Source: Halocafeteria seosinensis
Lineage: Eukaryota; Sar; Bigyra; Bicosoecida
Assembly (NCBI GenBank): GCA_001687465.1
Contig: LVLI01000316.1
Location: forward strand, 25,367-89,366
Direction of reading: 5' to 3'
DNA: 64,000 nt
Shown here: one piece after another, positions 29,473 to 41,376 of the stretch
How positions within the stretch are numbered: position 1 is the first letter of the stretch
Layout of the letters: every line of letters begins with the position of its first letter
Program-made: the position numbers and the translations under genes
Notes under the pieces: generated by a model
Told to the model about the DNA's origin: nothing
The model's input: the letters and a program-made list of their open reading frames with translations, nothing else
Database searches by the model: none

Positions 29473-31533
29473 TCAGAATTCATTCTCGTGGGCCCACCAT
29501 TTGATCGTTCGATCGAACGAGCACGAGACAATATGGCGTTCATCAGGGAAAATATCTGCGCCACAAAATGAGACTCTAAGTAGATTTTTTAAAGCCGCTC
29601 TCCTCCAGGGAAAACTCTCTTACCAAAGGCTGTTATCTTGTTATCATGACCGGAGACTTTTCCCAAGGGAGACCAGTCGCGACCACTCCACATTCTTATA
29701 GTTCCATCGTAAGATGATGTCGTTAGGTACTCTCCTGATGCCGGAGAGAACTTGAGATGAGAAACTAGGTGGTTGTGTGCCGGAATCGTATATATGATTT
29801 TCCGTTGACGAAGGTCCCAGATGCGAACCGTATGATCTTCACTTCCGGTAGCGAGATGTATGCCATTGGGAGAGAAGTCCAGACACATCATTTGTGTTAC
29901 ATGTCCTCGCAGTTCAAGGATACTTCGACCACTACGAAGATCCCACAATCGACCAGCACCACCCAAGTCACCTGTCGCTGCCAAAGATCCATCAGGATGG
30001 AAAGATATTGGGTACACACCATGTGCATGTCCCTGGGTAACAAACATTGCCTTATGAAAACTTAATACATATCGTTGCGTTGATATATACGTACATCTTG
30101 TAATAGAAGTTCTTGGCCTTTTTCGACATCCCATAGTCTCCAAGTGCAGTCAAAGCTAGTGGTGCCTATATATTGGCCAGTAGGGTGCCATGCAACTCGG
30201 CTTAGTCGCTCAGAATGTCCAGATAACGTCGAAACGCATTTACCACTTCCGGTCGACCAAAGCTTCGCGGTACCATCAGCTGACGCAGATGCTAGACTAA
30301 CGACGTTCGAGTCTTCTCGATGACTGCCATTCTGGCTCATGTTTATGTCACTATCCTCGTTTTTCTTGGGATGTGCGACGTCCTGAGGAGTTTCAGTTCC
30401 AGGACGGAAGCACGTCCAATGAATACTGCATCAGGAATCACGTGAGAATGATAGAGTAGTTCACGCATGCTACATGTTCTTTGCGAGACTTACCGATTCG
30501 AATGTCCCGTAAGTGTTCGCATACAGTCGGCTGTGTCGGCGTTCCAAATCTTAACACTTGAGCCCCATGAGCCAGTGGCCAGACTCTTGCCGTCAGAGGC
30601 TACACTGCAACTCGTGAGGGTTCTATCATCTCCTACTTGCGACATGTTGACTGTAAAATGTCTCAAATAGCTATATAATCGTAGAGCTTCTTTATCCTCC
30701 TGGCGTTTCAGTTCATCATTGTTAGCTCGGTTTCGCTGATTCTCTAGGCGTTCCTTTGCTCTGCAGAACGAGAATCATCCCCGAAATAGCAGTTTAGCCA
30801 ACGCATACCAAGAAGCAAACAGGGAGTATTACAAAACCTTACTTTGCATATGAATATTCAGCTATAGCTTTCCGTGCCTGAATTAAAGGAGTCTTTGCCG
30901 GCGTGTGTACAGTTTTATCTCTCATTGTTGCCGAGGGCTTCAATGCTTGTGTAGCTTCAGTCGCCCTCTGAGCATCTTGTGCTGCTTTGCCAATCGCACT
31001 GGCTTGTTCGAGTCCCTCTTCTACAGCTTTCTGTCCAAGTATTTTTCTGAGACGTTCTCGTCGGTGTTCAGCTTTTTCACCAAACAGAGTCTTAGGTTCC
31101 CCATGGCGACGCAGTTCGTCAATCACTTCCTCCGGGTTCGTCGGCACATATATCTGTGACGCTCGTCGTTCGGCCTCATACTGCAAGCAAAGGAAAATGC
31201 GAATCGAATCAGCAAAGGGAAGTGAAGTGAAGCGAAGCGAAGTTAAAAAGAATTCCTCCGCTAGGAATTCAAACGAAAACTCACCCTTTGCAGTAGCTCA
31301 GCATGTTCCTGTTGGGCTCTCTGCGTACTTTCCGACAGTTCCATCATGGGCGCATCTTCGCTGGAAATATTTATGTTCCCCTGCGAAATTCCCTGCTGAA
31401 TATCTTTCTCAGTGAAAACGTGAGGCTGGGCCGCCTGATTCTGTTGGGCATCCTCTTGCTCTCCAATGACCCCATACCGTATCGCTTCTCCTCCTCCCAA
31501 GCCAGAACCCCCTCCCTCGCCGTTTTGCGACAT
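29473..31533 (-). CDS. PRPF4: U4/U6 snRNP protein PRPF4 (Prp4)
   Basis: Six exons on the minus strand join in phase (donors gtgagt, gtaagg, gtaagt, gtacgt, gtaaga; acceptors ttgcag, ctgcag, atgcag, cccag, ttagag). The N-terminus (from ATG 31533) is Gln/Glu-rich. Exon 2 carries the SFM/PRP4 signature YVPTNPEEVIDELRRHGEP followed by TLFGEKAEHRRERLRKIL. Then come seven WD40 repeats, for example LSRVAWHPTGQYIGTTSFDC and MCLDFSPNGIHLATGSEDHT, ending SFDRTIKWWAHENEF. PRPF4 holds U4/U6 in the tri-snRNP with PRPF3 and PPIH. The frame is open upstream of ATG 31533, but the sequence there does not look coding. Order, length and motifs are those of the family. Confidence 0.92.
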
Positions 31534-31659
31534 CGTGGCTGCCTTCCGCACTCCAAGACGCTTCCCCAAAGCCAGCCAGAATGGAAAAATGAGACACTCT
31601 ATACTATCATTCCCTCTACTATACGGTATGCTCGACAGAGGCAAAATTCCAAGGTGATT

Positions 31660-31698
31660 CCGGGCCGTCGGCCCGGTTTCCGGGCCTCCTCCCGGATA
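31660..31698. repeat. GC-rich palindromic repeat, copy 2
   Basis: CCGGGCCGTCGGCCCGGTTT followed by CCGGGCCTCCTCCCGGA matches 25844-25879 with few changes. It lies about 130 bp upstream of the PRPF4 start, between that gene and the divergent TVP23 gene. Confidence 0.55.
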
Positions 31699-31948
31699 AA
31701 ACTGCTCTATACGTATTATACACTGCGATAAGGGGATGTTTCTCTTGGGTACACACAAGCCAAGAGATGGTATTTTGGACACACTCGCTTCATGTCGTGT
31801 GATTGAGTGGGTTCCCCTTTCTTCAGCTGGAATCTGAGGTATACAAATCAAGTAGGTGCCAGGACCTTCCTTCTCCCCGGGTATAAGACCCTTTTTAATG
31901 CGTTCGTGTGCAATGAATATGCAGTTTTTTGGTGAAACTAGCAGCTAG

Positions 31949-33033
31949 ATGAGTTCTAACACATCCGGACAAGGAGGAGACGCGGGGGATGATTCGCTTG
32001 ACTTTGTCTCAGGGGTCGATTTCGGCGATGACAGTCTCCCAGCAAGCTCAGAGGAACGAGGGGATGCATTTGGTGATGAGGAGGGTGATTTTGGCTCTCG
32101 AGGGGGACAAAACTACCCTAAAGGAGGCGGCAATATGGCAGGCATGGGACAGATGAAATTTGGCGAAGGCACGAACTGCAATTACTTTGTGTGCCAATCG
32201 ACGCATCCAGTGGCGGCAGTGTTTCATCTATTGTTCAAAGTAAGTTCATCCTTAGATCCTTTAAAAAGAGAAAGAGGACTTAGCAAGTGTGTATCTTGTT
32301 TGTTATCTTTCTTGTGTTGCTTTGCGTGTGTGCAGTTTGCCGCTGTCCTGGTATACTTATTCTGTGGATGGTTTTCAAGCAACTTTGTGATGATTTTTGT
32401 TGTATGCATTTTGCTTCTAGCTGCTGACTTCTGGGCGGTAAAGGTAAGACCCTTTATTTTCTTGGAGTATTTGCTTTTTAGCTATGGATCAATGAAAGAA
32501 CCATTTTTTATCTCTGAATACTTGGACAGAATGTTACGGGACGATTACTCGTAGGGCTACGATGGTGGAACCGGATACAAGAGGATGGAAGCAATGAGTG
32601 GATATATGAAAGTCACCCTGATGTTTCCCGCAGAGTACCGACAATAGATAAGAGGATATTTTGGTGGTCAACGTATTTCTGTGCTGCCGCATGGTCGCTG
32701 TTTGCATTCGTCGCGCTAGTCAGGCTGTCTCTTGACTGGTTGGTCGTCTGTTTTGTCGCTCTGGCATTGACTGTTTCAAACCTCATTGGGTACATAAAAT
32801 GCAGTAAGGAAGCTAGGCGTAGGGTACAACAGGCGATCAACACGGGATCTACTTCCATGATTCCGTCGATTGCGAGCTCTCTGGGGAGTGGTTTTGTCCG
32901 CGCAATACCAGGACTTGGTTCAGCCATGGGGTTCGATTCTCCAACGAATGAAGCCGACGGTGGGCATAATCAAAGGCAACAGAAAAACTCTAACAAGGGC
33001 GATACAGGAGGTGATTTCGACTCTGCTGTATGA
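31949..33033 (+). CDS. TVP23: Golgi membrane protein TVP23 family
   Basis: Exons 31949-32239, 32336-32443 and 32530-33033 join in phase (introns 96 and 86 nt; gtaagt...gtgcag, gtaaga...gacag), giving 300 aa. After an acidic Gly/Ser N-terminus the core begins [20 protein letters not shown] and has four membrane helices (for example [14 protein letters not shown] and [20 protein letters not shown]). The loop [20 protein letters not shown] is diagnostic of TVP23/FAM18. These proteins act in retrograde traffic at the late Golgi. The C-terminal tail is soluble. The gene is divergent from PRPF4, with about 400 bp between the start codons. Confidence 0.9.
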
Positions 33034-33299
33034 GGAAGAAATGGTTAACTTGAGAAAATCACACTATAGATTAATCAGAAGAGCCTGTGCGAAGTGCAGC
33101 GCTATGACACACATTCCAAAAATAGATTCGGAAAGCACCTTTTCATTTTTCATTCTTCTGTATAGAGCCGTTGTAGTGCATTCTCATTCCCGTCCACTTC
33201 CTCGTCGTCCTCAACTTGACCTCAAGGCGTAAAGTTGAAGCTGCAAATTCAAACACGACAATCAAAACGTCGCGTTGAATTTGAAGGCAAATTGAAGCA

Positions 33300-34040
33300 G
33301 AAAGGGGGAAGCGCACCGGACCGCGGCGGCGCTCACAAAGCTATTTGGTGCCATTTGAGCTGCTTTGTGGGTGTGTTCTGTTCGACAGATCGTCCGTGTA
33401 CACTCTCGGTTCGTCCGCAAGATTTCCGAGTACGATAATGTACTTGTAACTGACCGCGGCGTGGAGAAAAGACAAGCGATTTCCGTTTGGTTTTTTGTTC
33501 TTGAAGTTGAAAGTAAGTGCCACTGACCCCAACGGGTTGGCCTCCTCTGAGGGGAAAACAAAGGGGACAAAAAAGGTCTGGGTAGCGGATTTCTTTTTTG
33601 TCCCATTGAAGCTGCGTTCCTCTCCCGGTTGTAGTTTGGGGAATTTATGAAGTTGCATTTGACCTCCTGTTTCCGAGATGTGATAGCTGAGACGACCCGC
33701 CAAGGCAAGCGCAAAGTCTAAAAAGTGTCAGACAGGGATAAACTATAGTTATCAAAGGGAAAACACCATTGCCCGCGTCTCAACTGATCAACGGTATTTT
33801 TGCTGCAACTACTGCCGTTTGAGCCCTGTAACTGGGAGATAAGGCACTTGCCACACCTTGGACATTTTCCCCGGTGGTTTGGGTGGTAAGCTGGCCCTGA
33901 ATTAAGGTGCATTGAGTCTCCAAAACTGGATTCGTGTCTACTTCAAGGGGGGTTGAAGTTGTAGTTGGGTCGAGTTTCCAGAAGTTTTTGCTCCATTGTA
34001 CCCCTTCAGTGTATCGACAGCGGAGATATACGGTATCCAA
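33300..34040 (-). CDS. Candidate minus-strand gene, weakly supported
   Basis: Several minus-strand open pieces look protein-like and are bounded by plausible splice sites: GVQWSKNFWKLDP...VLETQCTLIQGQL (about 33990-33860, ending at gtgtgg), GSNGSSCSKNTVDQLRRGQW followed by CFPFDNYSLSLSD (after ttacag), and LAGRLSYHISETGGQMQLHK onward (about 33710-33500). A full in-phase model with a start codon was not achieved. The FPFDNY segment recalls extracytoplasmic domains of some membrane proteins, but this is not enough to name a family. It may be a broken gene. Confidence 0.28.
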
Positions 34041-34300
34041 TGTTGTGTATTGTCACTCCAAAATCTACTGCTCTCATCGCTTGGGTGTGAGATACGGGCG
34101 TGATGGTGGTAGGAGGAGGGGAATTGTATCAGCTGCTTGAAGTTGAAATCGCATTCACCAGTCGTGAATCACCACACACACACAGTGCACTCAATGGTAA
34201 ATTTTGCGATGCCTTGTTTTTTGCAGTTCATTCGCGATTTCACTTATACATTGAGTACACATTAAGGAGACGAAAAGAGTAAACCTCGAGAAGTTCAAAA

Positions 34301-35602
34301 ATGAGTGCATTTGGAGTCAGCGAAGTTAGTGATTCCTTGTTTTCCGGAGACAGCGGCGTCCCCGCTCTCAATGATGAGAGCAATGATCAACAGGAGGAAG
34401 CATTCCAACCGGCCAGTAATAACAAGAGCCGCAACTCACGAAGCAAACGGCCCCGGCATTCTACGACACCAAAGAAAAATACTGACCCGATCGAGAAATT
34501 CCACCTAGACTTCAACCTCGTCTACAACGAGGAATTTCAACGACAGGCGGAATCCAAATTTCCTCATGGATGGGCCCAGCTTCAACCGGGAGCTCCTCTT
34601 CGGCGAGGCAAATGGAGTGAAGCCGAATCTAAATATGTCGATGAACTAGTCAATCAATTTCATCAGGGCATTATCACTAACCTTCCTGAGGGGACTTCTC
34701 TCCGCGCCTACTTGGCAACCGCCTTGAGATGTGATCCAATGAGAATTACGAAGAAATACCAAGCTGAAGAAGCTATTGGTAAGCGCATTTACCGCACTTC
34801 CGGACGTCCTCAGGCTGAGAGTGAAATGAAGCAGGCTGAATCGAACCGCGAGCATCTTGCAATGAAGTTCATCGAAAGCTTGAACGAGAAAGCCAACCGC
34901 AAACGAGATCGCCGAAGTGGCAGCTCCACTCCCCGAAGCAAGCAATCACGCAAGAATCCTGTCTGGAGTTCTGATCATTCAAAGGGGGATACAGATTATA
35001 CAAGTCTTCTGAAGGATGACGACTTCACAGGAAGTTTACCTGTACAGGGGAACTATTTTGGGGATTATCCGATGAGCCCGAACTCGGTGTCCTCTGCTGA
35101 TCAAACGAAGAATGAAGCAGATCCGAACAAAGGAGCTCTCGGAGCATCGTATCTTGAGCAAATCGGTGATACCGGTTTCTCAGTCGAGCAGGCGAAGTTT
35201 GAGGTCGACGAGAGTGCCATTGATCCCATTAAGTCGTCGGCAGCCGACGCCACTCCGACGCTCAACAGCTCCACTAGCCCGGAAGCAGGAGGAACCACTG
35301 AAAATACATCGGAAGAAGGGCATAGACGAAAGAGCAAGTCCAAGAAGTCTCATGGTCAAAGTGACGAGAAGAAACCGTCTTTGCACAAGGAGGAATCCGA
35401 GACCAACACCAATGGGAATGAGAAGAGTACGGGAAACGGCAGCTCAGCTCCCGAAAAAAAGAAAGTGAAGCTGGGAAAGGGAGCAGGAAAAAAGTCTAAA
35501 TCCAGAAAATCTAAAAGAAATCGCTTGAGTAGTGTAGACAGCACCAACTCGGAAGTTCGCGCAGCTGAAATGTTACGCAGCTTGTCATCCAATGATGTGT
35601 AG
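34301..35602 (+). CDS. SANT/Myb-like nuclear protein of algal and stramenopile type
   Basis: A single exon of 433 codons. Residues about 70-165 hold a compact domain: LRRGKWSEAESKYVDELVNQ, GIITNLPEGTSLRAYLATAL and RCDPMRITKKYQAEEAIGKR. This 'RGKW..EE..Y...LI..F..G......GT.LR..L...L.CDPMRI.KKF' pattern is one I associate with a family expanded in stramenopiles and other algae; it resembles a SANT/Myb helix bundle. The remainder is Ser/Lys/Glu-rich and disordered, with nuclear-localisation-like KKKVKLGKGAGKKSKSRKSK. It is probably a chromatin or transcription factor; targets are unknown. Confidence 0.7.
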   Translation: MSAFGVSEVSDSLFSGDSGVPALNDESNDQQEEAFQPASNNKSRNSRSKRPRHSTTPKKNTDPIEKFHLDFNLVYNEEFQRQAESKFPHGWAQLQPGAPLRRGKWSEAESKYVDELVNQFHQGIITNLPEGTSLRAYLATALRCDPMRITKKYQAEEAIGKRIYRTSGRPQAESEMKQAESNREHLAMKFIESLNEKANRKRDRRSGSSTPRSKQSRKNPVWSSDHSKGDTDYTSLLKDDDFTGSLPVQGNYFGDYPMSPNSVSSADQTKNEADPNKGALGASYLEQIGDTGFSVEQAKFEVDESAIDPIKSSAADATPTLNSSTSPEAGGTTENTSEEGHRRKSKSKKSHGQSDEKKPSLHKEESETNTNGNEKSTGNGSSAPEKKKVKLGKGAGKKSKSRKSKRNRLSSVDSTNSEVRAAEMLRSLSSNDV

Positions 35603-35906
35603 TGCGTGAGAACTACTCAGCGCTGGATAGCAAAAGCTGAAGGGATCAGCAAGTGCCCTTCAGCATATATAATTTTTTTTCTTGTTTGAAAAAGAATATT
35701 AAATGAACACAGTTTGTACCGCAATTGACCTGTATTTACTTACCTTCAAAGTTAAAGCATCGCTTGTGCGGCGCAATCCGCTTCGTCGCGCCTCAAGTTG
35801 AAGTTTTGACCACCACGCATTGATAAGGCTATGTTGTATTGTTTGTGTTGATGAACTGTGTCTAGTCTCCTGGTCTTTCAATGCCGGCAGTCTCTGGGCC
35901 AGAGCA

Positions 35907-37470
35907 ATGGGAGGGAGACGGGGTTTGTGGTCCCTTGGTGTGGTAGTGATCTTGCAAATATGCAATTCTTATGCACATGACGGTGTTGTACTGGATTTAA
36001 CGAGGCATGTACGCTCCACAGCAGATTCTTCTTCACTGGGCAAGCACGTGTACCCTTTGAGGTACATTAATTCCGTGCTGTATGTGGGCGAGGTGGGAGT
36101 GGGAACGCCACCGCAGAAAATGTGGCTGCAGTTTGATACAGGAAGTGCTGATGTAAGTACAAGTCAAGAGCCTTGGTCAAGTATCGCTCCCGTTTTGTCA
36201 TGTCTCAGTGTATGCAGTTATGGAGCTTTTCAAAGAAGAGCGATCTGGGACCTCAGCCACACTTCCAGCACAGCACGTTCGATCGTGATAAAAGCAGCAC
36301 ATTCCATGCGGAAGGAGATCCCAACGGAGTCAAACTTAGTTATGGAAGCGGCTCCTTGCATGTTCAATCGGCTAAGGACAAAGTTACTCTTGGAGGTAAA
36401 CAGTTGGGATATTTTCTTTTAGGAATAGCTGATAATGAGATTGGACCCTTCAAGGACTTTCCCATGGATGGGATCCTTGGTTTGGCGTTTCCCACTGAAG
36501 CAGTCATCACCACCACTTCACCACTGCAAGAATTTTGTCACCAACTGGATGTTCCGACCCTTATTACGTTTTATTTGACGAATACAAGTGCCCCTCAATT
36601 CATCGTTGGGTCGAGTCGGAGTGGACACGAACTCACTCAGACTACGTGGGTACCATTGGAAAATAGCAATGGGCGGTATATGGCATACAAAGTGAAAATA
36701 TATCACGCGACTAGAGACCAGTTTAAGTTTGCGAATGGAACATCTGTTGCGTCGAAAGATTTTTGTGACAACGATTGCACAGGCATTGTTGATACAGGGA
36801 CGACGCTGCTCCTAGTTCCTACGGATTTGTACAACAACCTCGTAGACGTAATTTGCAACATTGCCGGATGCACAAGCAAGCATATTCTGCGAGGAAGTTG
36901 GGAATTTAGTCAGTTCCCCAATATGACGTTCACAATGGCAATTGATGGAAAAGAAAAGGTAAGCGCCCAACCAGGTTCACTGTGCTGATCCTCTTGCTTA
37001 GGTATGTTTCATGGTCGGCACAGCTGCAAGACTTCACAATTCCGGCCACAGCTTTCGTGGGGAATTGCGACAAAGGGAAGTAAGTAAAGCAGACACTAAG
37101 TAGAGTCGCTAACGTTCCCTGCAAAGAGTTTTTTGTCCTCCGTGCGCGCAGATGCCACCTACTGGTTGGATCATCCGACAGCTTCCTTTTGGGAGATCCG
37201 TGGCTTCGAGCTTTTCAAGGCTCGTTTGATATGGATAATAAACGCGTTGGGTTCGCTGCTGCAACTGAAGGCGCGGAGTCCACTGCATCAAGCTTTGATT
37301 ACCCGAGTACTCCGTGGTACAAAAAGATCTGGGTATGGGTAGTCATCATATTAGTGCTATCGTGTGGGATTTGCCTGGTCCTGTCTATCTGGCGAGCTTG
37401 CAAGAAGAAAGGCCCAGAGGAGTCTCAGGAATCCACGGGAGACTTTCGTTACTTCTATGCTGACATATAA
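35907..37470 (+). CDS. Membrane-anchored pepsin-like aspartic protease
   Basis: Exons 35907-36152, 36209-36958, 37024-37079 and 37152-37470 join in phase (donors gtaagt, gtaagc, gtaagt; acceptors ctcag, cacag, cgcag), giving 456 aa. ATG 35907 begins a signal peptide (GVVVILQICNSYA). The first active-site loop is QFDTGSAD near residue 76 and the second is IVDTGTT near 276; DGILGLAFP and LLGDPWLRAF are further A1-family landmarks. A C-terminal transmembrane helix (WVWVVIILVLSCGICLVLSI) with a short basic tail anchors the enzyme, so it should act in the secretory pathway, vacuole or at the surface. The usual DTGSS/T-x-LW is altered to DTGSADCMQLW across the first splice site. Confidence 0.88.
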
Positions 37471-37857
37471 CACTCCCGACAGTATTCCTAGGTGGATGAT
37501 AGCATTACTGAAACGCAGTCTGTCAGACGCAAAGAGATTTTCGCTCTGCTTCTGCGAAGAAGATAATTCTAATCTTCGTGAAGTACGTGTTGCCATGAAC
37601 GGGGATGTCACCTCCTCCTGCGGGAAGTGGGGATTCCATGGGATTCCACGTGAACTTCTTGAAGTTTGGTGTTTTTGCTGCCCCGACTCGAGTAAACACT
37701 GGTATATACAATTTTGTGTCATTGTTCCCAATAATCATTAACCTTGTATACCGCCTGTATTCTTTTAATGGACTCTGGTGCTCTTTTTCCCACTACTTGA
37801 TTTGAGAACACTATCGTGTAGCTTACTTGCTTCCGACCTGGAACATTATACATTACT

Positions 37858-40469
37858 ATGGCGAGTGCTGCAGCCTCTAATAACAATGATAATGATGGCG
37901 ATGAGGAGATGGAGGACTTTGTATCGGATATTCAAGGCGAAATAGGCCAATTTTTCGAGCTTGCGGGGGTCAATTTCGATGAAATTCCTGAGGATTCCAA
38001 CCCAGCCCCATCTACATCTCATGAACAGCATGTAGGCCATGAGAATAATGATAATGATGATCATGAAGATGAAGATGAGTTGGGAGATCATGAGGAATTC
38101 ATGAGAGGAATCCAAGCTACTCTGTCCTATGTTGGAGGCAAGCCTGGAATTCACCCTCCATGCTGGATGATGATGCAATTAACACGACTACGGGTATTTA
38201 TTTTATGCAGATGAGAGCTTGTTGGAGGAAGAGTATACGCAGGAGTTAAGAATTCCTGGAGAAAAGAGAACGAAAAAGCAGAATTCCAAGGTATGTTTTG
38301 CACCCCTTTCTGTGTGGTCTTCACATAGACAAGGGCATGATACATACAGCCACATAATGACAAGAATGTTAGCGGTGGAGTATCCGGAAACGCTTCTGAG
38401 AACTCCGGAATGGAAACGCGTTCTCGAACGAGACAGAGGAATTCTCAAAGGAAATCAGATAGTACATCCACGACCCAGAGAACGCGCCATGATGATGCTC
38501 AGAGTAGTGGTGGTACTTCGGCAAAAGCATCAGCCAAAGCTGATGCTGTTGATACAGGCCAAGACAGTCCGAAACTCGAAAGCGTAGAGGGAACGGAAAT
38601 GGTAAGTTTCGGAAAACATCTCTGAGAGACTCTTTCTTTAATGAAACGCAATTTCAAATATACAGGAGGAGGATGAGAAGGAGCGGCTAGCTTTGCTCGT
38701 AAGGCAGAGGTTTGATGCGGCCATGCGCGCCGCCAAAGAAAGTAAGAGTGAAGGAGATCAGGAATATACCAATGCTTACTTCCAAGAAGCAAAACTGTGG
38801 AAAAATAAAGCAAGTGACTATCTAATCCTTTAATCGCGAGTTCATAGATTAGCTTAGTTCTTCCTTTACTCCGCAGCTGAGTGAATTCAACAGAGGCCAA
38901 TTGAAGCCAGTAGAGCTGCAACGTTACCTTGAGGATTTTGATCAAGCAACCGAGGAAAGGAAGGAAAAGATTTCTGCAATGCTTCAGGCCGCACAAGCCT
39001 GTCGTGATAGGTCAATTTGGCATTCAAAGGAGGCGCTACGCGTCAATGATAAAAAGACTGCTCGGGCTGTGTACAAGGTAAAAGTCGCGATGGAGCGTCT
39101 TGTTACCGATTTGGACAAGGCCATGAATTGCTCCTTTCAACCTGCTCCGCCGATCCCAAGTGTGGATAGCGGAAAAGCGGTTACATATAGGGGATTCAGT
39201 ATACCGCATTCTTCGCAGTCATTTACTATAACCTTCAGTCCAAAAGAACAAACTGATTTGGCAAATGACGTACTCTCCATCGAGATTTTAAATGCGTTCG
39301 ACCTCGCCAATTTCGTCAAGGAGCAAACGAATATCTTCATGGCTAATGAGCATCTGAAGGCTCCTTCAGATGATATCAAGCAAGTTCGTTTGCGTTTTCT
39401 AAGACGTTTCGGTGTGCAGCACGCATCGAACTACTTCGACAAACCGGATTTCAAAGTCTTTGTTAAGGCCTACGATCCCTTCAACTCTGGGGGAGACGAG
39501 GAGGGAGAAGATGGAACAGAAGGAGCATCGAAACTGCATGTTACAAGCAGATCAGTAGAATTTGAACAGCCGGAGGCCTGTGGTACATTCAAGTTCAAGA
39601 CTTCGCGCAAAAGGTCGGAAAAAGGTGGAAAGGGTGATATAGTCCCGACTCAAACTGCCATTAAAGCGTTTACCGCGAAATTAGTACATGTTAAAGTGAT
39701 TGGAGAATTCAAGTACACGAAATTTTTTATGACTAAGAAAGAGCATAAGTGTATCGCACAGGGAATTATTAATCTGGAACCTCTACTCGCGGATACTGTT
39801 TACGAAGTGCTAGTTCCACTATGCTCATCAGAGGTGAGCATAAGCAAGCGTTTGACGAGCATGGAGTCTCGGCGAGTTAATACTTCCGCTCTAGTCTCAG
39901 ATCCGTGGCCTTCGAGCGAGGAAGCACCGCAGCTTGAATCCAGGCGCTTTCCTTTCGGCGCATTACACTTGCGATTTCGAGTCCGCAGGCCTATAAATCC
40001 TTCCACAGCTGTTCGAACGAAGGTCTTCGCCTTAGATATCCCTTCTATCGGTAAATTTCCGGGAAAGAGATCACCACTGGAAGGAGAGTGGGATTGGGTA
40101 CTGCAAAAATACCCGAAGGTAGATATCTTGCAGCTTCAAGAGGCTATGAAGAATCCCTTGAGCCCGGCCGTCATACACAGTGACTACGTTCTACAGAAAC
40201 TTATAGAGAAGCACTCGAACTTTCAAGGGTTGGACTTGAAGGCTATCGACGCATTAAGTGCACACCAGGAACGAAGGGACAAACTCGTCGCTCAAGTCCA
40301 AAACGGGGAGCTTAGCCCTGAACAATATCTGGAGAACCTGAGGTCGTCCCTGGAATTGGATCGAGCGCTGGAAGAAACCGTATCTGAAAAATATAAAGAA
40401 GATATTCAAGAAAGAATTGCTTGGTTAGAAGAGGAGATAAGTCACTATGCAGAAACTGAAGACGGATGA
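37858..40469 (+). CDS. CC2D1/Lgd-family protein (DM14-like plus C2)
   Basis: Five exons, 37858-38137, 38211-38290, 38350-38601, 38666-38809 and 38877-40469, give 782 aa. Introns 1 and 4 begin with GC: GGAG|gcaagc and AATAAA|gcaagt. No GT alternative found keeps the frame. The N-terminus is acidic (NNNDNDGDEEMEDF). Exon 4 encodes a DM14-like helical hairpin (LLVRQRFDAAMRAAKE...). The long last exon has a C2-like beta-sandwich with SFTITFSPKEQ and, near its end, FGALHLRFRVRRPI, matching the C2 end of CC2D1 proteins ('G.LEV.VR.R.P'), followed by helices. Animal CC2D1/Lgd binds ESCRT-III CHMP4 and regulates endosomal sorting. The assignment is by pattern. Confidence 0.7.
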
Positions 40470-41069
40470 ACAATTCTTGAACGAGAATCCATTTTCGTAT
40501 CAGAGGGAAACGATACAAGTACCGCCTATCCGCGCACTTAAGGGCTTCATTTGAACTACTCAGAAACCAATTTGGATACCAAAGGGAGCCTAAGATCGAT
40601 GTGTTGATTATACGCATTGCGGGCGAGAGAGAGATGACCATTGGGGGCTCTTTGTATACGCGCCGGTGAACCTACTGGCGAGAAGGTCCACGGCTTCCCC
40701 CGCAACTGTGCGGAGCTCTAGCATAACTGATCGTGTCTACATTACCACGTGGTTTTCTACCGGCAGAACAGTTTGCCCTTCAACTCAGCAGATTGCATTC
40801 CATGCTGAATTGAGTAAAGGAAAAACACTACTTCTGTCAGATCAGATGTCGCTTCGGTAATGGAGGGACTAAATCGGATCGGCTAAACTTTGATGGAAGT
40901 TGAGCAGCACTGTGTTGGCATGAAAAGAGTTTCCTATGACGCGCGGTGGTGTGACACGGGTGTCATTGGTGCTCTATCTACTCAGCACTGGGCCAGCAGA
41001 AAATTTACCTAATTAGGAAACCCTTAGCTCATTACAGTAAGTGAGCGTAGTGGTCGGTAGCCTCCTAAA
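40470..41069. other. Intergenic, no gene seen
   Basis: Short open frames only. No family, RNA gene or splice-bounded exon is recognised. Confidence 0.4.
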
Positions 41070-41310
41070 AATGTAGTCGAAGTGGAATTCTGCGGACGGC
41101 CAGGGGTAATGTAGATGCGAAGGTCAACTCTCGCGCCGGTGCTGGTCGTTTGGCGATGTGTGAATCCAAAGACGTTGAGGGCTAGAGGAAAGGTCTGAAG
41201 TTGTGGTCGAGCGAAGTTCAGTTGATCGTAGCCTCTCCGGGGGATATATAGTCGAAGTGGAAATTGTGCGGACGATACAGGGACGACCTGGGGTAATCTA
41301 GACGCGAAGT
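41070..41310. repeat. Diverged tandem duplication
   Basis: The segment starting tgtagtcgaagtggaattct near 41073 recurs near 41247 as tatagtcgaagtggaaattg. Both copies continue through a 'ggggtaatNtagaNgcgaag' motif. The copies are about 174 bp apart and share roughly 60-80 bp with indels. Function unknown. Confidence 0.5.
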
Positions 41311-41318
41311 TAACTTAA

Positions 41319-41320
<2 letters not shown>

Positions 41321-41376
<56 letters not shown>
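41321..41376. repeat. Compound (AC)n(AG)n microsatellite
   Basis: About 17 AC units run directly into about 11 AG units. It is the longest simple repeat in the window. Confidence 0.95.

Noticed and set aside
31534-31851. N-terminal extension of PRPF4
   Set aside because: The frame is open upstream of ATG 31533, but it contains the GC-rich palindrome and lacks coding character. The family normally starts with a short Gln/Glu-rich segment, as at 31533.
41321-41376. AC/AG tract as a functional element
   Set aside because: An ordinary compound microsatellite with no associated gene structure.
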